Origin: Halorarum halophilum
GTDB taxonomy: Archaea; Halobacteriota; Halobacteria; Halobacteriales; Haloferacaceae
Length of the DNA: 64,000 nt
Direction: 5' to 3'
Assembly: GCF_013401515.1 (NCBI RefSeq)
Contig: NZ_CP058532.1
Location: forward strand, 1 to 64,000
A model generated the notes under the pieces. It did no database searches. It saw only the letters and a program-made list of their open reading frames with translations, and was not told the DNA's origin. Positions 24,847 through 32,802 of the stretch are shown here, in pieces (position 1 is the first letter of the stretch; each line of letters starts with the position of its first letter). Both the position numbers and the translations under genes were made by a program.

Positions 24847-25802
24847 GTTCTGGTGAAGTATCAGAAACCTTAACATCTCACGGCTCCAACTCAGGTCACA
24901 CTACGAGAAGTGAAATGACAGAAACGAACAATTCCGATGAGACGGTCGACGTGCCTGCAAAGAACGGTGCGCTCCAGACCGTGGAGGAAGGGCGGAGCGT
25001 GGAGAAGATCGACGAGACGCCAGTCAACCTGCTCCTCCGTGTCCACACGGACGAGGGCTGGGAGACGCGAAACGTGACCAAGACCAACCGCAACGTGCTC
25101 CTGTACGAGCACGGGCTGTACGACCTGGTCTACGGGTCGGGCAACGAGATTCTGGAACTGAGCCAGACGCCGTACGCCGCCGTAGCCTCGCACGAGCAGG
25201 AAGGGACGTTCACGGTCTGGGTCAACGACGAACCACCGATCGAGACGCCCCCGAGAATGGAGGAGGACGTGCTCGAGGCGGTCAGGGAGATCCTCGACAA
25301 CGAGCGGCGAACGATCGCCCCGCTGACCGAGATCCACAAGACCATCCTCGATACGCAGGTCCGCCGGCACGTCATCAATCGGCTCCTCGACGAGGCACCG
25401 TTTTCGGCATTCACCGAGCGGGGCCTGATCGACACTGAATCACGGGGCTGGCTACTCTACGATCAGCTGCTGCTGACGTGGGAGGGCGAGTTCCGGAACC
25501 AGTCGAACGAGGATCGTCGGTACGAAGTGTCGGGCTCGGGCGTCCGGCAAGTCGAGAGTGTCAACGAGGCGTTCAGCCTCTCCCGCCGCGGTCAGCAAGA
25601 CGTGACCGAGTACGGCGAGGATGGCGAGCAGACGACGAACGACCGTATCACGGTCGAGTTCGGGGATGTGACGCACACCTTCGGTGAGAAGGAAGTGGCG
25701 TTCATCTCCCGCGTCGTCTGGGCGCTGAAGAACGTCCGCCCCCGCGGTTCCCGCACTGAGAACACCCCCTCCGAGTCACCTGATCAGGAGACAACAGAAT
25801 GA
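24843..25802 (+). CDS. Unknown protein with helical middle
   Basis: Up to 319 residues from the ATGA-coupled ATG; an alternative start is ATG 24915 (295 residues), because a class II-like promoter TATCAGAAACCTTAACATC lies within the first 10 codons (24859-24877). The first 70 residues are low complexity. The core has strands (NLLLRVHTDEGWETRNV, TFTVWVNDEP) and helices. Last large gene but one of the GHKL operon. Confidence 0.6.
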   Translation: MSSGEVSETLTSHGSNSGHTTRSEMTETNNSDETVDVPAKNGALQTVEEGRSVEKIDETPVNLLLRVHTDEGWETRNVTKTNRNVLLYEHGLYDLVYGSGNEILELSQTPYAAVASHEQEGTFTVWVNDEPPIETPPRMEEDVLEAVREILDNERRTIAPLTEIHKTILDTQVRRHVINRLLDEAPFSAFTERGLIDTESRGWLLYDQLLLTWEGEFRNQSNEDRRYEVSGSGVRQVESVNEAFSLSRRGQQDVTEYGEDGEQTTNDRITVEFGDVTHTFGEKEVAFISRVVWALKNVRPRGSRTENTPSESPDQETTE

Positions 25803-26332
25803 GCTACGACTTCATCGACGACAACGCACGGCCAGACAACTACACGTACGGGCATGAGGTTCATGACCCGTCGTGGTGGGGTCTCGGCACGCACAGAGAA
25901 GACGATGGTACCGACTGGGACGCAGTCCTCGAGGACGTAGAAGACGTCGTCGCGGACGTCCCCGGAATGAACAACCTGCTGAACGAGGCCGAGCGGATCG
26001 CCGACTCGTACCGAGACTTCGGCTTCGAGTGCCCCGTGTGCGGTCTCCGCCACGGCCACAGCTCGGACAAGCACGACGTCCGCGACTTCTTCGCCGTCAC
26101 CGAAGAGTTCGTCGACAAGATGCACAAGTCGCCGTACTGTCACTGCGGCGTCCACGAACTCGCCCGCCTGCTGAACTACTTCCGATCGATCGAGATCCAA
26201 GTGTTCGAAGACCAGGACGAGGACGGGTTCGACATCGACTCGCGCAAGCGCCAGGTCAAGTCCGCCGCCGGCTCCGCGCCGATCCCTGACCGGGTCCGCA
26301 ACGAGCTCGACGACCAGCTCGGCCCGGCATAG
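25799..26332 (+). CDS. Unknown zinc-binding protein
   Basis: 177 residues, ATGA overlap. C-x2-C (ECPVCGLRHGHSSDKHD) and, 40 residues on, C-x-C (YCHCGVHELARLL) with nearby His residues form a probable zinc site. Acidic N- and C-termini. Ends the GHKL operon; 165 bases of spacer follow. Confidence 0.6.
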   Translation: MSYDFIDDNARPDNYTYGHEVHDPSWWGLGTHREDDGTDWDAVLEDVEDVVADVPGMNNLLNEAERIADSYRDFGFECPVCGLRHGHSSDKHDVRDFFAVTEEFVDKMHKSPYCHCGVHELARLLNYFRSIEIQVFEDQDEDGFDIDSRKRQVKSAAGSAPIPDRVRNELDDQLGPA

Positions 26333-26497
26333 CTCCGTCCCTCGCGACCACACACGCACCTTTTTCGCAGAAACATCCTTTCCCCCAGCCGACGGCTCCG
26401 ATCGCTCTCAACGCAATCTCCGGCCTCTCACAGCATCCACCCATCAGCTCACACATGCCACCACGAGCATTCCGCTTTCACGCACCGTCCCGCTCCG

Positions 26498-26884
26498 TTA
26501 AATCGGACTCGCGGCTGCTGGCACCTCGACTGCGCCAGGTGCAATGTAACAGACATCGGCCGACTCGATCGGGCGCTTCGTCCCCGAAAACACGAAGTGA
26601 TTGTACACGTACGGATTGTAGACGACGAACCGGGTCGGCTCACCCTCGATGAACGCATCGTCCCGGTCGGCCTCGTCGAACCAGTTGCCACGAGCGAAGG
26701 CGTGGACGTTCTTGCGCCCTTCATCCCTCACTCGTTCGCGTCCAGCAGGCTGAACGACGAAGTCCACATCACGGAGGACGATCTCGTCGACGTGGGCGAT
26801 CACCCGCCCGTATCGCTCGTACGGTTCCCGAGAGCGGACGCTCAGACAGTCCATGTGGAGGTTCTGATACACGTCCACCTTCAT
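26498..26884 (-). CDS. Unknown protein, only minus gene in its region
   Basis: 128 residues. Arg/Asp-rich N-terminal half, aromatic C-terminal half (FVVYNPYVYNHFVFSGT). Divergent from the ParB-like gene and sharing its TATA box (26908-26915): the ATG at 26884 is 28 bases from the box centre. Its opposite orientation suggests early or antagonistic regulation. Confidence 0.6.
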   Translation of the reverse strand: MKVDVYQNLHMDCLSVRSREPYERYGRVIAHVDEIVLRDVDFVVQPAGRERVRDEGRKNVHAFARGNWFDEADRDDAFIEGEPTRFVVYNPYVYNHFVFSGTKRPIESADVCYIAPGAVEVPAAASPI

Positions 26885-26907
26885 ACATGATGGTGGGTAC
26901 CCGGAAG

Positions 26908-26915
26908 CTATAAAG
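26908..26915. promoter_or_regulatory. Shared bidirectional TATA box CTATAAAG
   Basis: The box is nearly palindromic. Its centre is 27 bases from the + gene ATG (26939) and 28 bases from the - gene ATG (26884), the archaeal spacing for two leaderless transcripts. Confidence 0.55.
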
Positions 26916-26938
26916 TGACCGTTCGATTATAATACCAT

Positions 26939-27964
26939 ATGGCTGATACTGAAGAGCTGGAATCGGGTGATGACGGAGAGGAGTTCGATGACATCGACTT
27001 CGATGAAATCGAGGACATGTCACTCGAAGATCTCCAGGCCGACATCGAAGACGAGGTTGGCTTCGACTCGGGCATCACCGTCTACGACCCGGTGTACCTC
27101 CCGCTGAACCGGCTCTCAGCAAACAACTGGAACCCGAACGAGATGAGCTCGGACGAGTTCAACCGACTCTGCGAGAACATCGAAGACGACGGGTTCCTCG
27201 CGCCGATCCAGGCCGTTCCCGTCGACGAAGACGGTGAGAACCTCCAGTTCGACGACGACGTGACCGCTGAAGAGATGGCTGAAGAGATGGACCACGCCCG
27301 CATCGTCGGGGGTGAACACCGCTGGTCCGCCTCCAAGGTCGTCGGGCTCACCGAGCTTCCCGTCATGCTCGTCCCGAACAAGGACAAGGAGTGGGAGAAG
27401 CAGGCGACCGTTCGCATGAACAGCATCAGCGGGTCGATGGACCCGATTCAGTTCGCCGAGCTCGTCGAAGAACAGCGGAAGAAGTACGACGACGACCAGC
27501 TCAAGCACATGCTCGGGTTCGCCGGCGACGACACGCTGTTCGACTCCGTCCTCGAGGACATCAAAGAGAGTGTCCCGGAGAACGTTCGCGAAGAGCTCGA
27601 AGAAGCAGAAGACGAGATGGAGACGATCGAGGACCTCTCCGAAGTGCTGAACCGTATCTTCCGCGAGAACGGTGACCAGCTCGATCACCACTTCATCACG
27701 TTCGCCTACGGCGGCGAAGAGAACGTGCTGTACCGGACGGACGACGATCTGTGGGCCCGCGTGGTCGACATGAACGAGCGGATCGAGGCGCTGGACGCCT
27801 CGGCGATGGAAGTGCTTCGCTACCTCCTGACGGAGGGTCCACTTGACGATGCGCTCGAACAGGCTGAGGGAACGGCCGAGGTGAGCGACGAAGACGTCGC
27901 CGACGATCCCGAGGAGCAGGTGGGTGACCTGGAGCCGGGCGACCTGGACCACTCCGATGAGTGA
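26939..27964 (+). CDS. ParB/Srx-fold nuclease-domain protein
   Basis: 341 residues. After an acidic 45-residue leader, residues about 50-150 are a ParB N-terminal domain: LPLNRLSANNWNPNEMS, then LCENIEDDGFLAPIQAVPV, and the hallmark ARIVGGEHRWSASKVVGLTELPVMLV (box II, GEHR). An insert of acidic sequence splits the two boxes. A helical second half lacks an obvious ParB HTH. Many phages encode such proteins as DNA-modification or partition factors; the plasmid-like parA is far away (51914), so partnership is unproven. Confidence 0.78.
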   Translation: MADTEELESGDDGEEFDDIDFDEIEDMSLEDLQADIEDEVGFDSGITVYDPVYLPLNRLSANNWNPNEMSSDEFNRLCENIEDDGFLAPIQAVPVDEDGENLQFDDDVTAEEMAEEMDHARIVGGEHRWSASKVVGLTELPVMLVPNKDKEWEKQATVRMNSISGSMDPIQFAELVEEQRKKYDDDQLKHMLGFAGDDTLFDSVLEDIKESVPENVREELEEAEDEMETIEDLSEVLNRIFRENGDQLDHHFITFAYGGEENVLYRTDDDLWARVVDMNERIEALDASAMEVLRYLLTEGPLDDALEQAEGTAEVSDEDVADDPEEQVGDLEPGDLDHSDE

Positions 27965-28118
27965 GATCGACCCCACGGCGGTACGGGGATTCCTGGAGAA
28001 GGTCGAGCGGGCTGGCGAGATCATGAAGCGTTCGAGCGATGCTGCGACACACCGGGCGGGAGCGGCGTTCACCCGAGCGGCCACTGAGTTCCGCGAGGAG
28101 ATCGAAGACGACGAGTGA
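27957..28118 (+). CDS. Small helical protein
   Basis: 53 residues, overlapping the ParB-like stop by 8 bases. Two amphipathic helices (AVRGFLEKVERAGEIMKRSS, AGAAFTRAATEFREEIE). Unknown function. Confidence 0.55.
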   Translation: MSEIDPTAVRGFLEKVERAGEIMKRSSDAATHRAGAAFTRAATEFREEIEDDE

Positions 28119-28174
28119 CGGCCGTTCGTGGTGGCATCAGGCTGGATTAGTATAGATACTGAACAGTCTGTCAA

Positions 28175-28231
28175 AGAAACACTTTTTACTAATAACGCCC
28201 TACATAAGGTATCCAACCCGGCGTGGTTGGA
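28175..28231 (+). promoter_or_regulatory. Class II promoter and leader hairpin C
   Basis: AAGAAACACTTTTTACT gives BRE and TATA; predicted start about 28209. The leader immediately forms TCCAACC (28212-28218) with GGTTGGA (28225-28231), a perfect 7-bp stem with loop CGGCGT. No UGGAA. ATG at 28242. Confidence 0.55.
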
Positions 28232-28241
28232 GTGTTAACGA

Positions 28242-28385
28242 ATGAGCTGTCGAGATATTGAACCAGAACGAGACGGAGAGCTTCTCGTCGAGAACGAGCT
28301 CGACCGGCGTGAATCGGAGGATCAGCGCCTGCTCGACGCCGAGGAGGAGTACGCCCGTCAGCAAGACTGGGTGGAGGAGCGATGA
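28242..28385 (+). CDS. Small acidic protein, 47 residues
   Basis: First gene of a run of about ten small coupled genes. Highly charged single helix (DGELLVENELDRRESEDQRL). ATGA overlap with the next gene. Confidence 0.6.
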   Translation: MSCRDIEPERDGELLVENELDRRESEDQRLLDAEEEYARQQDWVEER

Positions 28386-28570
28386 GCAACCTCCCACCCG
28401 GGACGACGCACGCAGACATCGACCGTCACTTCGGCCCACCGCAGGTGTGTCGCGGTTGCAACCGCCAGACGCCTGAGATCGAAGACAAGGGCCACGAGGA
28501 AGGGTGCGAGTTCAGCGACCCGGACCGCCCCTTCTGGTGGGACCCGCAGATGCTCGTGGAGGGCTACTGA
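28382..28570 (+). CDS. Small zinc protein, 62 residues
   Basis: C-x2-C (VCRGCNRQTPE) followed by H-x5-C (GHEEGCEF), a compact CCHC-like zinc knuckle. The stop and next start overlap as TGATG. Confidence 0.6.
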   Translation: MSNLPPGTTHADIDRHFGPPQVCRGCNRQTPEIEDKGHEEGCEFSDPDRPFWWDPQMLVEGY

Positions 28571-29241
28571 TGCGCGATCGCGGGATTCGCATCGGTGGTC
28601 TTGGCGACCCGGTCGCTCAGAACATCCGGAACGAGCAGAACGCGGACGCGATGCCCTCACCCGACGAGGTAGCGCGCGCGAAGCGCCAGCACCAGGTCGA
28701 GCACGCACAGTACAAGGCCGCGGTCGCGTTCCTCCATCACTACGAGGAGCCGACTGGACGGTTCAGGGTCCGCGCCGCCGCCGAGTTCCTCGGCTTCAAG
28801 GCGCTCGCGAGCACGCTCCGCGGGAGGCTGGTCGACTATGGTGCGTTCAAGTACGAGCACCATGAGCCCCACGAGCGCGGAGAACACTCGGACCCACGGT
28901 ACGGACCGCCGACAGTCGTCGACGACGAGATCCGCGAGCTCAAGCGCGGAACGTTCACCACCGTTCAGGAGGCCATCGATCGTGTCGCGGACATCCGGTC
29001 GGCGAGGCGGCGGCTGGCTCCGTTTGGCTCGAGCGTGGCGACAGCCATGATCATCGAGCTCACGACTGCTCGCCACGTGGACGCCCACCAAGAGCGGGTC
29101 GTGTATACGAACGCGACCTGGGAGAAGGCGATGCACGCCGGCAACTGGTCGGACCGGTACACCCCCGAGCGGATTCGAGAGTACCAGGACGAGCTGGGCG
29201 AACGCTTCATGATCGCCATGGAGGACCGATCATGCGACTGA
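28570..29241 (+). CDS. Unknown helical protein
   Basis: 223 residues from ATG 28570. Mostly helical with many Arg/His/Glu; a segment FRVRAAAEFLGFKALASTLRG resembles a helix-turn-helix. No family recognised. Overlaps the next gene. Confidence 0.6.
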   Translation: MRDRGIRIGGLGDPVAQNIRNEQNADAMPSPDEVARAKRQHQVEHAQYKAAVAFLHHYEEPTGRFRVRAAAEFLGFKALASTLRGRLVDYGAFKYEHHEPHERGEHSDPRYGPPTVVDDEIRELKRGTFTTVQEAIDRVADIRSARRRLAPFGSSVATAMIIELTTARHVDAHQERVVYTNATWEKAMHAGNWSDRYTPERIREYQDELGERFMIAMEDRSCD

Positions 29242-29399
29242 ACGGCATTCACGCCGAGCAAGGTCCGGTCGACGAAGAGATCGACCGCTACCACACCGAC
29301 CAGTACGACACGTACGTCGTGCTCGCGAATGGCACGCGGGTCGATCTGGCGGGTAACAACTGGACTGAGCTCGACATCACGGAGGACGACGATGAGTGA
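29232..29399 (+). CDS. Small acidic protein, 55 residues
   Basis: ATG inside the end of the previous gene; ends in an acidic tail overlapping the next ATG by 8 bases. Pattern YDTYVVLANGTRVDLAGNNW is beta-like. Unknown. Confidence 0.55.
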   Translation: MRLNGIHAEQGPVDEEIDRYHTDQYDTYVVLANGTRVDLAGNNWTELDITEDDDE

Positions 29400-29556
29400 T
29401 GAGATCGACCCGGAGGTCGTCAACGAGGTTCGGGACATGCTGGACGCCGGCATCAATCTCGTGAGCCAGGGCATGCACATCACGCAGACGGACATCCTCG
29501 AAGAAATGAGCGACGAGCTCACGGCCGAGCTGGAACGAATCGGGTACGACGAATGA
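29392..29556 (+). CDS. Small helical protein, 54 residues
   Basis: Two helices (EVVNEVRDMLDAGINLVSQG, TQTDILEEMSDELTAELERI). ATGA-coupled to the next gene. Unknown. Confidence 0.55.
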   Translation: MSDEIDPEVVNEVRDMLDAGINLVSQGMHITQTDILEEMSDELTAELERIGYDE

Positions 29557-29915
29557 AGGCCGTCAAAGAAATCCTCCAGGCGCACGGCTACGACTCAGCC
29601 GACGAGATGGAGATCGGAGATCGCGTCACCGTCGACGGCGGCGCGCTGATGGACCTGACGGTCGAGAAGATCGGCGAAGACCGCCTCAGTGTCGCCCACT
29701 ACTTCACGCAACTGGGCGACCTGATGTCGGACCCGGAGATCGTCTTCGACCTCGCCGACGGCGTGTGGCGCCCGATCAGGTACACCCAGCATCCTCACGT
29801 TCACGAGTACAACACGGATGGGCTCCCGAGCGTTGGAGACTTCGCCGAGCAGTGGAGTGAGAACCTCCGGTCACAGGGGTTCGTCGAGCGAGCCCAGGAG
29901 AAAACGGATGAGTAA
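29553..29915 (+). CDS. DUF6908-like protein
   Basis: 120 residues. The central phrase LSVAHYFTQLGDLMSDPEIVFDLADG followed by W-x-P-I-x-Y-T-Q matches the DUF6908 pattern (HYY.q.GDLm.DPem.f.....W.P..y.q) common in phages and plasmids. A small beta-rich domain of unknown role. Assignment is from pattern memory. Confidence 0.55.
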   Translation: MKAVKEILQAHGYDSADEMEIGDRVTVDGGALMDLTVEKIGEDRLSVAHYFTQLGDLMSDPEIVFDLADGVWRPIRYTQHPHVHEYNTDGLPSVGDFAEQWSENLRSQGFVERAQEKTDE

Positions 29916-30507
29916 GCAGGACGAGCCGTGGATTCGGTACCCGTTCGACGAAATGCACCGGTGTATGGTGTGCCGGAAGAAGACGCAGTCACACGCGTTC
30001 CCGGCCGACGTCGACGACGAGACGTTCGTCCTGAGTGATGCGCCTGACCCGGAGTTTGCGTTTACTGTGTGCCACACGTGTTACACGGAACACACGCCAC
30101 AGGACGTCCTCGACCTGCTCAACGCGCGCTACGACGAACTGAGCGAACGAACCGGGACGACGTTCACCGACTTCGATCGGGCACTCAGCGACGAAGCGAG
30201 TTCTGATCGAATCAAGGTCTTCACCAACGACCGCGCCCGTGTGATCATCGACCACCTCGATCAGGGTGCTGTCGTCGAGATCAACGAGGACCGAGAGTGG
30301 GTGCTCGTCGGCAACCCGGAGGATGGCGGCGATACTGAAGTCGAAGTCGTCTGGGGCCTCGTCGAACGCCGACCACCCGGGAACAACGGGCGGGGCGGCG
30401 CGATCACCAAGAGCAGTAAGCCGCTCGACTCCCGGTACATGATCGCCTACCAGAATGGCGACGGCTTGGACTTCGAACCCATCGAGACGGTGGAGGTTAT
30501 GGGATGA
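29908..30507 (+). CDS. Unknown protein with N-terminal zinc ribbon
   Basis: 199 residues from ATG 29908. C-x2-C (RCMVCRKKTQSHAF) and C-x2-C (VCHTCYTEH) pairs about 45 residues apart. The rest is acidic, with a beta C-terminal region (VEVVWGLVERRPP). No family recognised. Confidence 0.6.
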   Translation: MSKQDEPWIRYPFDEMHRCMVCRKKTQSHAFPADVDDETFVLSDAPDPEFAFTVCHTCYTEHTPQDVLDLLNARYDELSERTGTTFTDFDRALSDEASSDRIKVFTNDRARVIIDHLDQGAVVEINEDREWVLVGNPEDGGDTEVEVVWGLVERRPPGNNGRGGAITKSSKPLDSRYMIAYQNGDGLDFEPIETVEVMG

Positions 30508-30541
30508 CGAACGCGTCCTCGAGCCATGGCCCCCACCCCGA
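30502..30541 (+). repeat. GCCATG-CCCCTACCCTC element, copy 3
   Basis: gacgaacgcgtcctcgagcc then atggcccccaccccgacc, straddling the stop at 30507. A 20-codon ORF (30504-30566) coupled by ATGA at both ends covers it. Confidence 0.5.
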
Positions 30542-30562
30542 CCACGACAATCAGAGACACCA

Positions 30563-30769
30563 ATGAGTGAATGTAGACTACCCGGCTGTACAGAGGAATC
30601 GCGAGCACGAGGAGACCCAGAGCGCCCGAACAACCCCGACGGCCCCACGGTGGGCGTCTTCGGCGCGAAGTTCTGCTCGGTCATGCACGAGCTGAAGTAC
30701 GAACACATCAAGGCGGACGCGGAAGACGCCCGTCGCGCCGACATCGCGGAGGCTCGCAATGGAGAATGA
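30563..30769 (+). CDS. Small Cys-containing protein, 68 residues
   Basis: ATG 30563. CRLPGC near the N-terminus and FGAKFCSVMHELKYEH 25 residues later suggest a C-x4-C ... C-x3-H zinc site like those in phage TRASH/MYND-like peptides. Overlaps the next gene by 11 bases. Confidence 0.55.
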   Translation: MSECRLPGCTEESRARGDPERPNNPDGPTVGVFGAKFCSVMHELKYEHIKADAEDARRADIAEARNGE

Positions 30770-30977
30770 GTTGCTCGGCTGTCCGGACTGTGAAGAGCCG
30801 ACGTCGTTCCGACTGGAGATCCACGGGCAACAGGAGAAGGCGACCTTCAGCCTCATCGACGGCCAACCGAAGGTCGTCGAATCAGGAAGCGTCTACGTCC
30901 AAGGACACGATCCCGAGCGGATCTGCTGTCAGTCGTGCGGCCTCGTCATGACCGAGGACGACCTGGTGGTAGTCTAA
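30759..30977 (+). CDS. Small zinc-ribbon protein, 72 residues
   Basis: CPDC and CQSC pairs 45 residues apart with beta sequence between, the plan of a zinc ribbon. TAATG overlap with the next gene. Confidence 0.62.
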   Translation: MENELLGCPDCEEPTSFRLEIHGQQEKATFSLIDGQPKVVESGSVYVQGHDPERICCQSCGLVMTEDDLVVV

Positions 30978-31372
30978 TGGTCGACCCCGAACCCAAGACG
31001 AAGCTCCCCTCCTACTGGGAACAGGGCGAGCTGTACATGAAGAACAAGCTGGCGTACGACGCGATGCAGGTGTTTCACTACTACGGGCGCGATGTTCACG
31101 GAAGCCGGATCGATGCTGACCGTCAGCAGGCGGCGGTCACGCTGGCACTCGAACAGGCCGACGGATTCGAGATGGACGGAATGCTCGCCAAACACGTCCG
31201 CGTCCCGTTTGCCCGAGAGTGCGGGAAGGTGATGCTGGCGATCGACTTCCTCGAACGGCGTCTCGGTGCTTACGCCGATCCCACCGCGAACGGGATTCCG
31301 TTTCGTATCCGGATGTATCGAGACGAGCTGGCTCGCCAGCACAAGAAGGTGGGACCAGGGGATACCGAGTAA
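30977..31372 (+). CDS. Unknown helical protein
   Basis: 131 residues from ATG 30977. Mixed charge, mainly helical (RQQAAVTLALEQADGFEM, ECGKVMLAIDFLERRLGAYA). No recognised motif. The next ATG follows the stop directly. Confidence 0.6.
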   Translation: MVDPEPKTKLPSYWEQGELYMKNKLAYDAMQVFHYYGRDVHGSRIDADRQQAAVTLALEQADGFEMDGMLAKHVRVPFARECGKVMLAIDFLERRLGAYADPTANGIPFRIRMYRDELARQHKKVGPGDTE

Positions 31373-31690
31373 ATGGACCGCGTACTTGATCGAATCCGAG
31401 AGGTGTGGGGCGACTACGACGACTTCGAGCGAGGTGGGTTCGAGTACGTCGAGTTCCTGATCCGGTGTGACCTCGACGATATCCGTCAGGACGACTACGA
31501 TCGCGAAGAGTCGATCGAAGAGTTAGCCGATATCGCGTCCAACGCGATCCGTGCGATTGACGAGCTCGGTGAGACAGACCCCGAGTCAGCAATCCTCGAC
31601 CGCCTTGCTACCAGACACTACGGCGAGCAAGCGGAGATCATCGAGCAGTACCAGGAGCGATACGTCGCGGCCGGGAACACGCTCGAGTAA
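31373..31690 (+). CDS. MazG-like helical protein (tentative)
   Basis: 105 residues. The phrase ESIEELADIASNAIRAIDELG resembles the metal-binding helix of all-alpha NTP pyrophosphatases (E-E-x-A-D-x-x-x-x-x-x-R/D), followed by RHYGEQAEIIEQYQERY. If real it would hydrolyse nucleotides. The second E-x-x-D motif is not clear, so the call is tentative. Last of the small-gene run. Confidence 0.4.
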   Translation: MDRVLDRIREVWGDYDDFERGGFEYVEFLIRCDLDDIRQDDYDREESIEELADIASNAIRAIDELGETDPESAILDRLATRHYGEQAEIIEQYQERYVAAGNTLE

Positions 31691-31760
31691 CACGTTCATT
31701 CGATAACGCTGTCAACTTCGCCAGCCGAGCGGTACAATCCGCCTCGCGTAGCCCGATGAG

Positions 31761-31775
31761 CAGAATAGCTTATGG
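31761..31775 (+). promoter_or_regulatory. Promoter of sugar-nucleotide operon
   Basis: CAGAATAGCTTATGG: CTTATG box about 29 bases before ATG 31800, leaderless. Downstream 25 bases are unusually AT rich. Confidence 0.5.
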
Positions 31776-31799
31776 TTCTGGATTATTTATATATTCATA

Positions 31800-32801
31800 A
31801 TGGTACATGCTCTGGTGACAGGTGGTGCCGGGTTCATCGGGAGCCACCTCGCTGGTGCGCTCCTCGAACGTGGCCACGAGGTAACCATCCTCGACAACCT
31901 CGACCCGTACTACGATGTCACCATCAAGGAACGGAACCTGGAGACCCTCGAATCGATCAGTGCCACCACAGACGGTGAGCTCACCGTAATCAAGGGAAGC
32001 ATCCTGAACGAGAAGGCGCTCGGCACCGCCATGCGCGGAGCGGACATCGTCTACCACCACGCGGCGAAAGCCGGTGTCGGCCCGAGCGTTGATAACCCAC
32101 AGGAATACACCGACGTGAACGTCCAGGGGACGCTGAAGGTCCTCGACATGGCCCGGCGGTTCCCCCGTGAGATCCGCGTCGTGAACGCATCCTCGTCGTC
32201 CGTGTACGGCCCGGCTGATTACACTCCGATCGACGAGGAGCACCCGACGAGGCCGCTCTCGCCGTACGCCCTCACGAAGCTCACGACCGAGCACTACTGT
32301 CGGTTATACACCGAGCTCCACAACGTCCCGACCGTCAACCTCCGCTACTTCACAGTGTACGGACCTCGGATGCGGACTGGAATGGCGATCCCGGACTTCA
32401 CGGCCAGAGCCGTCGACGACGATGCGACGTTCACGTGTCTGGGCGACGGGTTCCAGTCTCGCGACTTCACCTACGTCGACGACGTCGTCCAGGCGAACCT
32501 CGCGATCCTCGAGACGGACATGGCCGATGGGGAGACGATAAATATCGGCTCTGGTGGCAACGTCACTGTCGCGGAACTAATCGAGTACGTCCAGGAGAGC
32601 CTGTTCGTCGACAAGGAGATCGAGTATCTCCCCGCACGAGAAGGCGGATCGCGACACACCCACGCCGACTACGAGAAGGCACGCAGGCTCCTCGGCTACC
32701 GCCCCCGGACGAACATCTGGAAGGGTGTCGACGAGTTCGTGGACTGGTATCTGGAGAATATCGAATGGTATCACCCACTCGCGCTCAAGGAGGCGGTCTA
32801 A
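31800..32801 (+). CDS. NAD-dependent sugar-nucleotide epimerase/dehydratase
   Basis: 333 residues, full-length extended SDR. Rossmann motif ALVTGGAGFIGSHLAG at residues 3-18, DNL after strand 2, the HHAAKAGVGPS segment, and catalytic S-Y-x3-K (NASSSSVYG; SPYALTKLTTEHY, Y156, K160). LRYFTVYGPRMR is typical of UDP-glucuronate or UDP-glucose 4-epimerases. Start ATG fits a leaderless transcript. With the dehydrogenase that follows it could make a UDP-uronic acid or its 4-epimer for the glycosyltransferase. Confidence 0.88.
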   Translation: MVHALVTGGAGFIGSHLAGALLERGHEVTILDNLDPYYDVTIKERNLETLESISATTDGELTVIKGSILNEKALGTAMRGADIVYHHAAKAGVGPSVDNPQEYTDVNVQGTLKVLDMARRFPREIRVVNASSSSVYGPADYTPIDEEHPTRPLSPYALTKLTTEHYCRLYTELHNVPTVNLRYFTVYGPRMRTGMAIPDFTARAVDDDATFTCLGDGFQSRDFTYVDDVVQANLAILETDMADGETINIGSGGNVTVAELIEYVQESLFVDKEIEYLPAREGGSRHTHADYEKARRLLGYRPRTNIWKGVDEFVDWYLENIEWYHPLALKEAV

Positions 32802-32802
32802 C

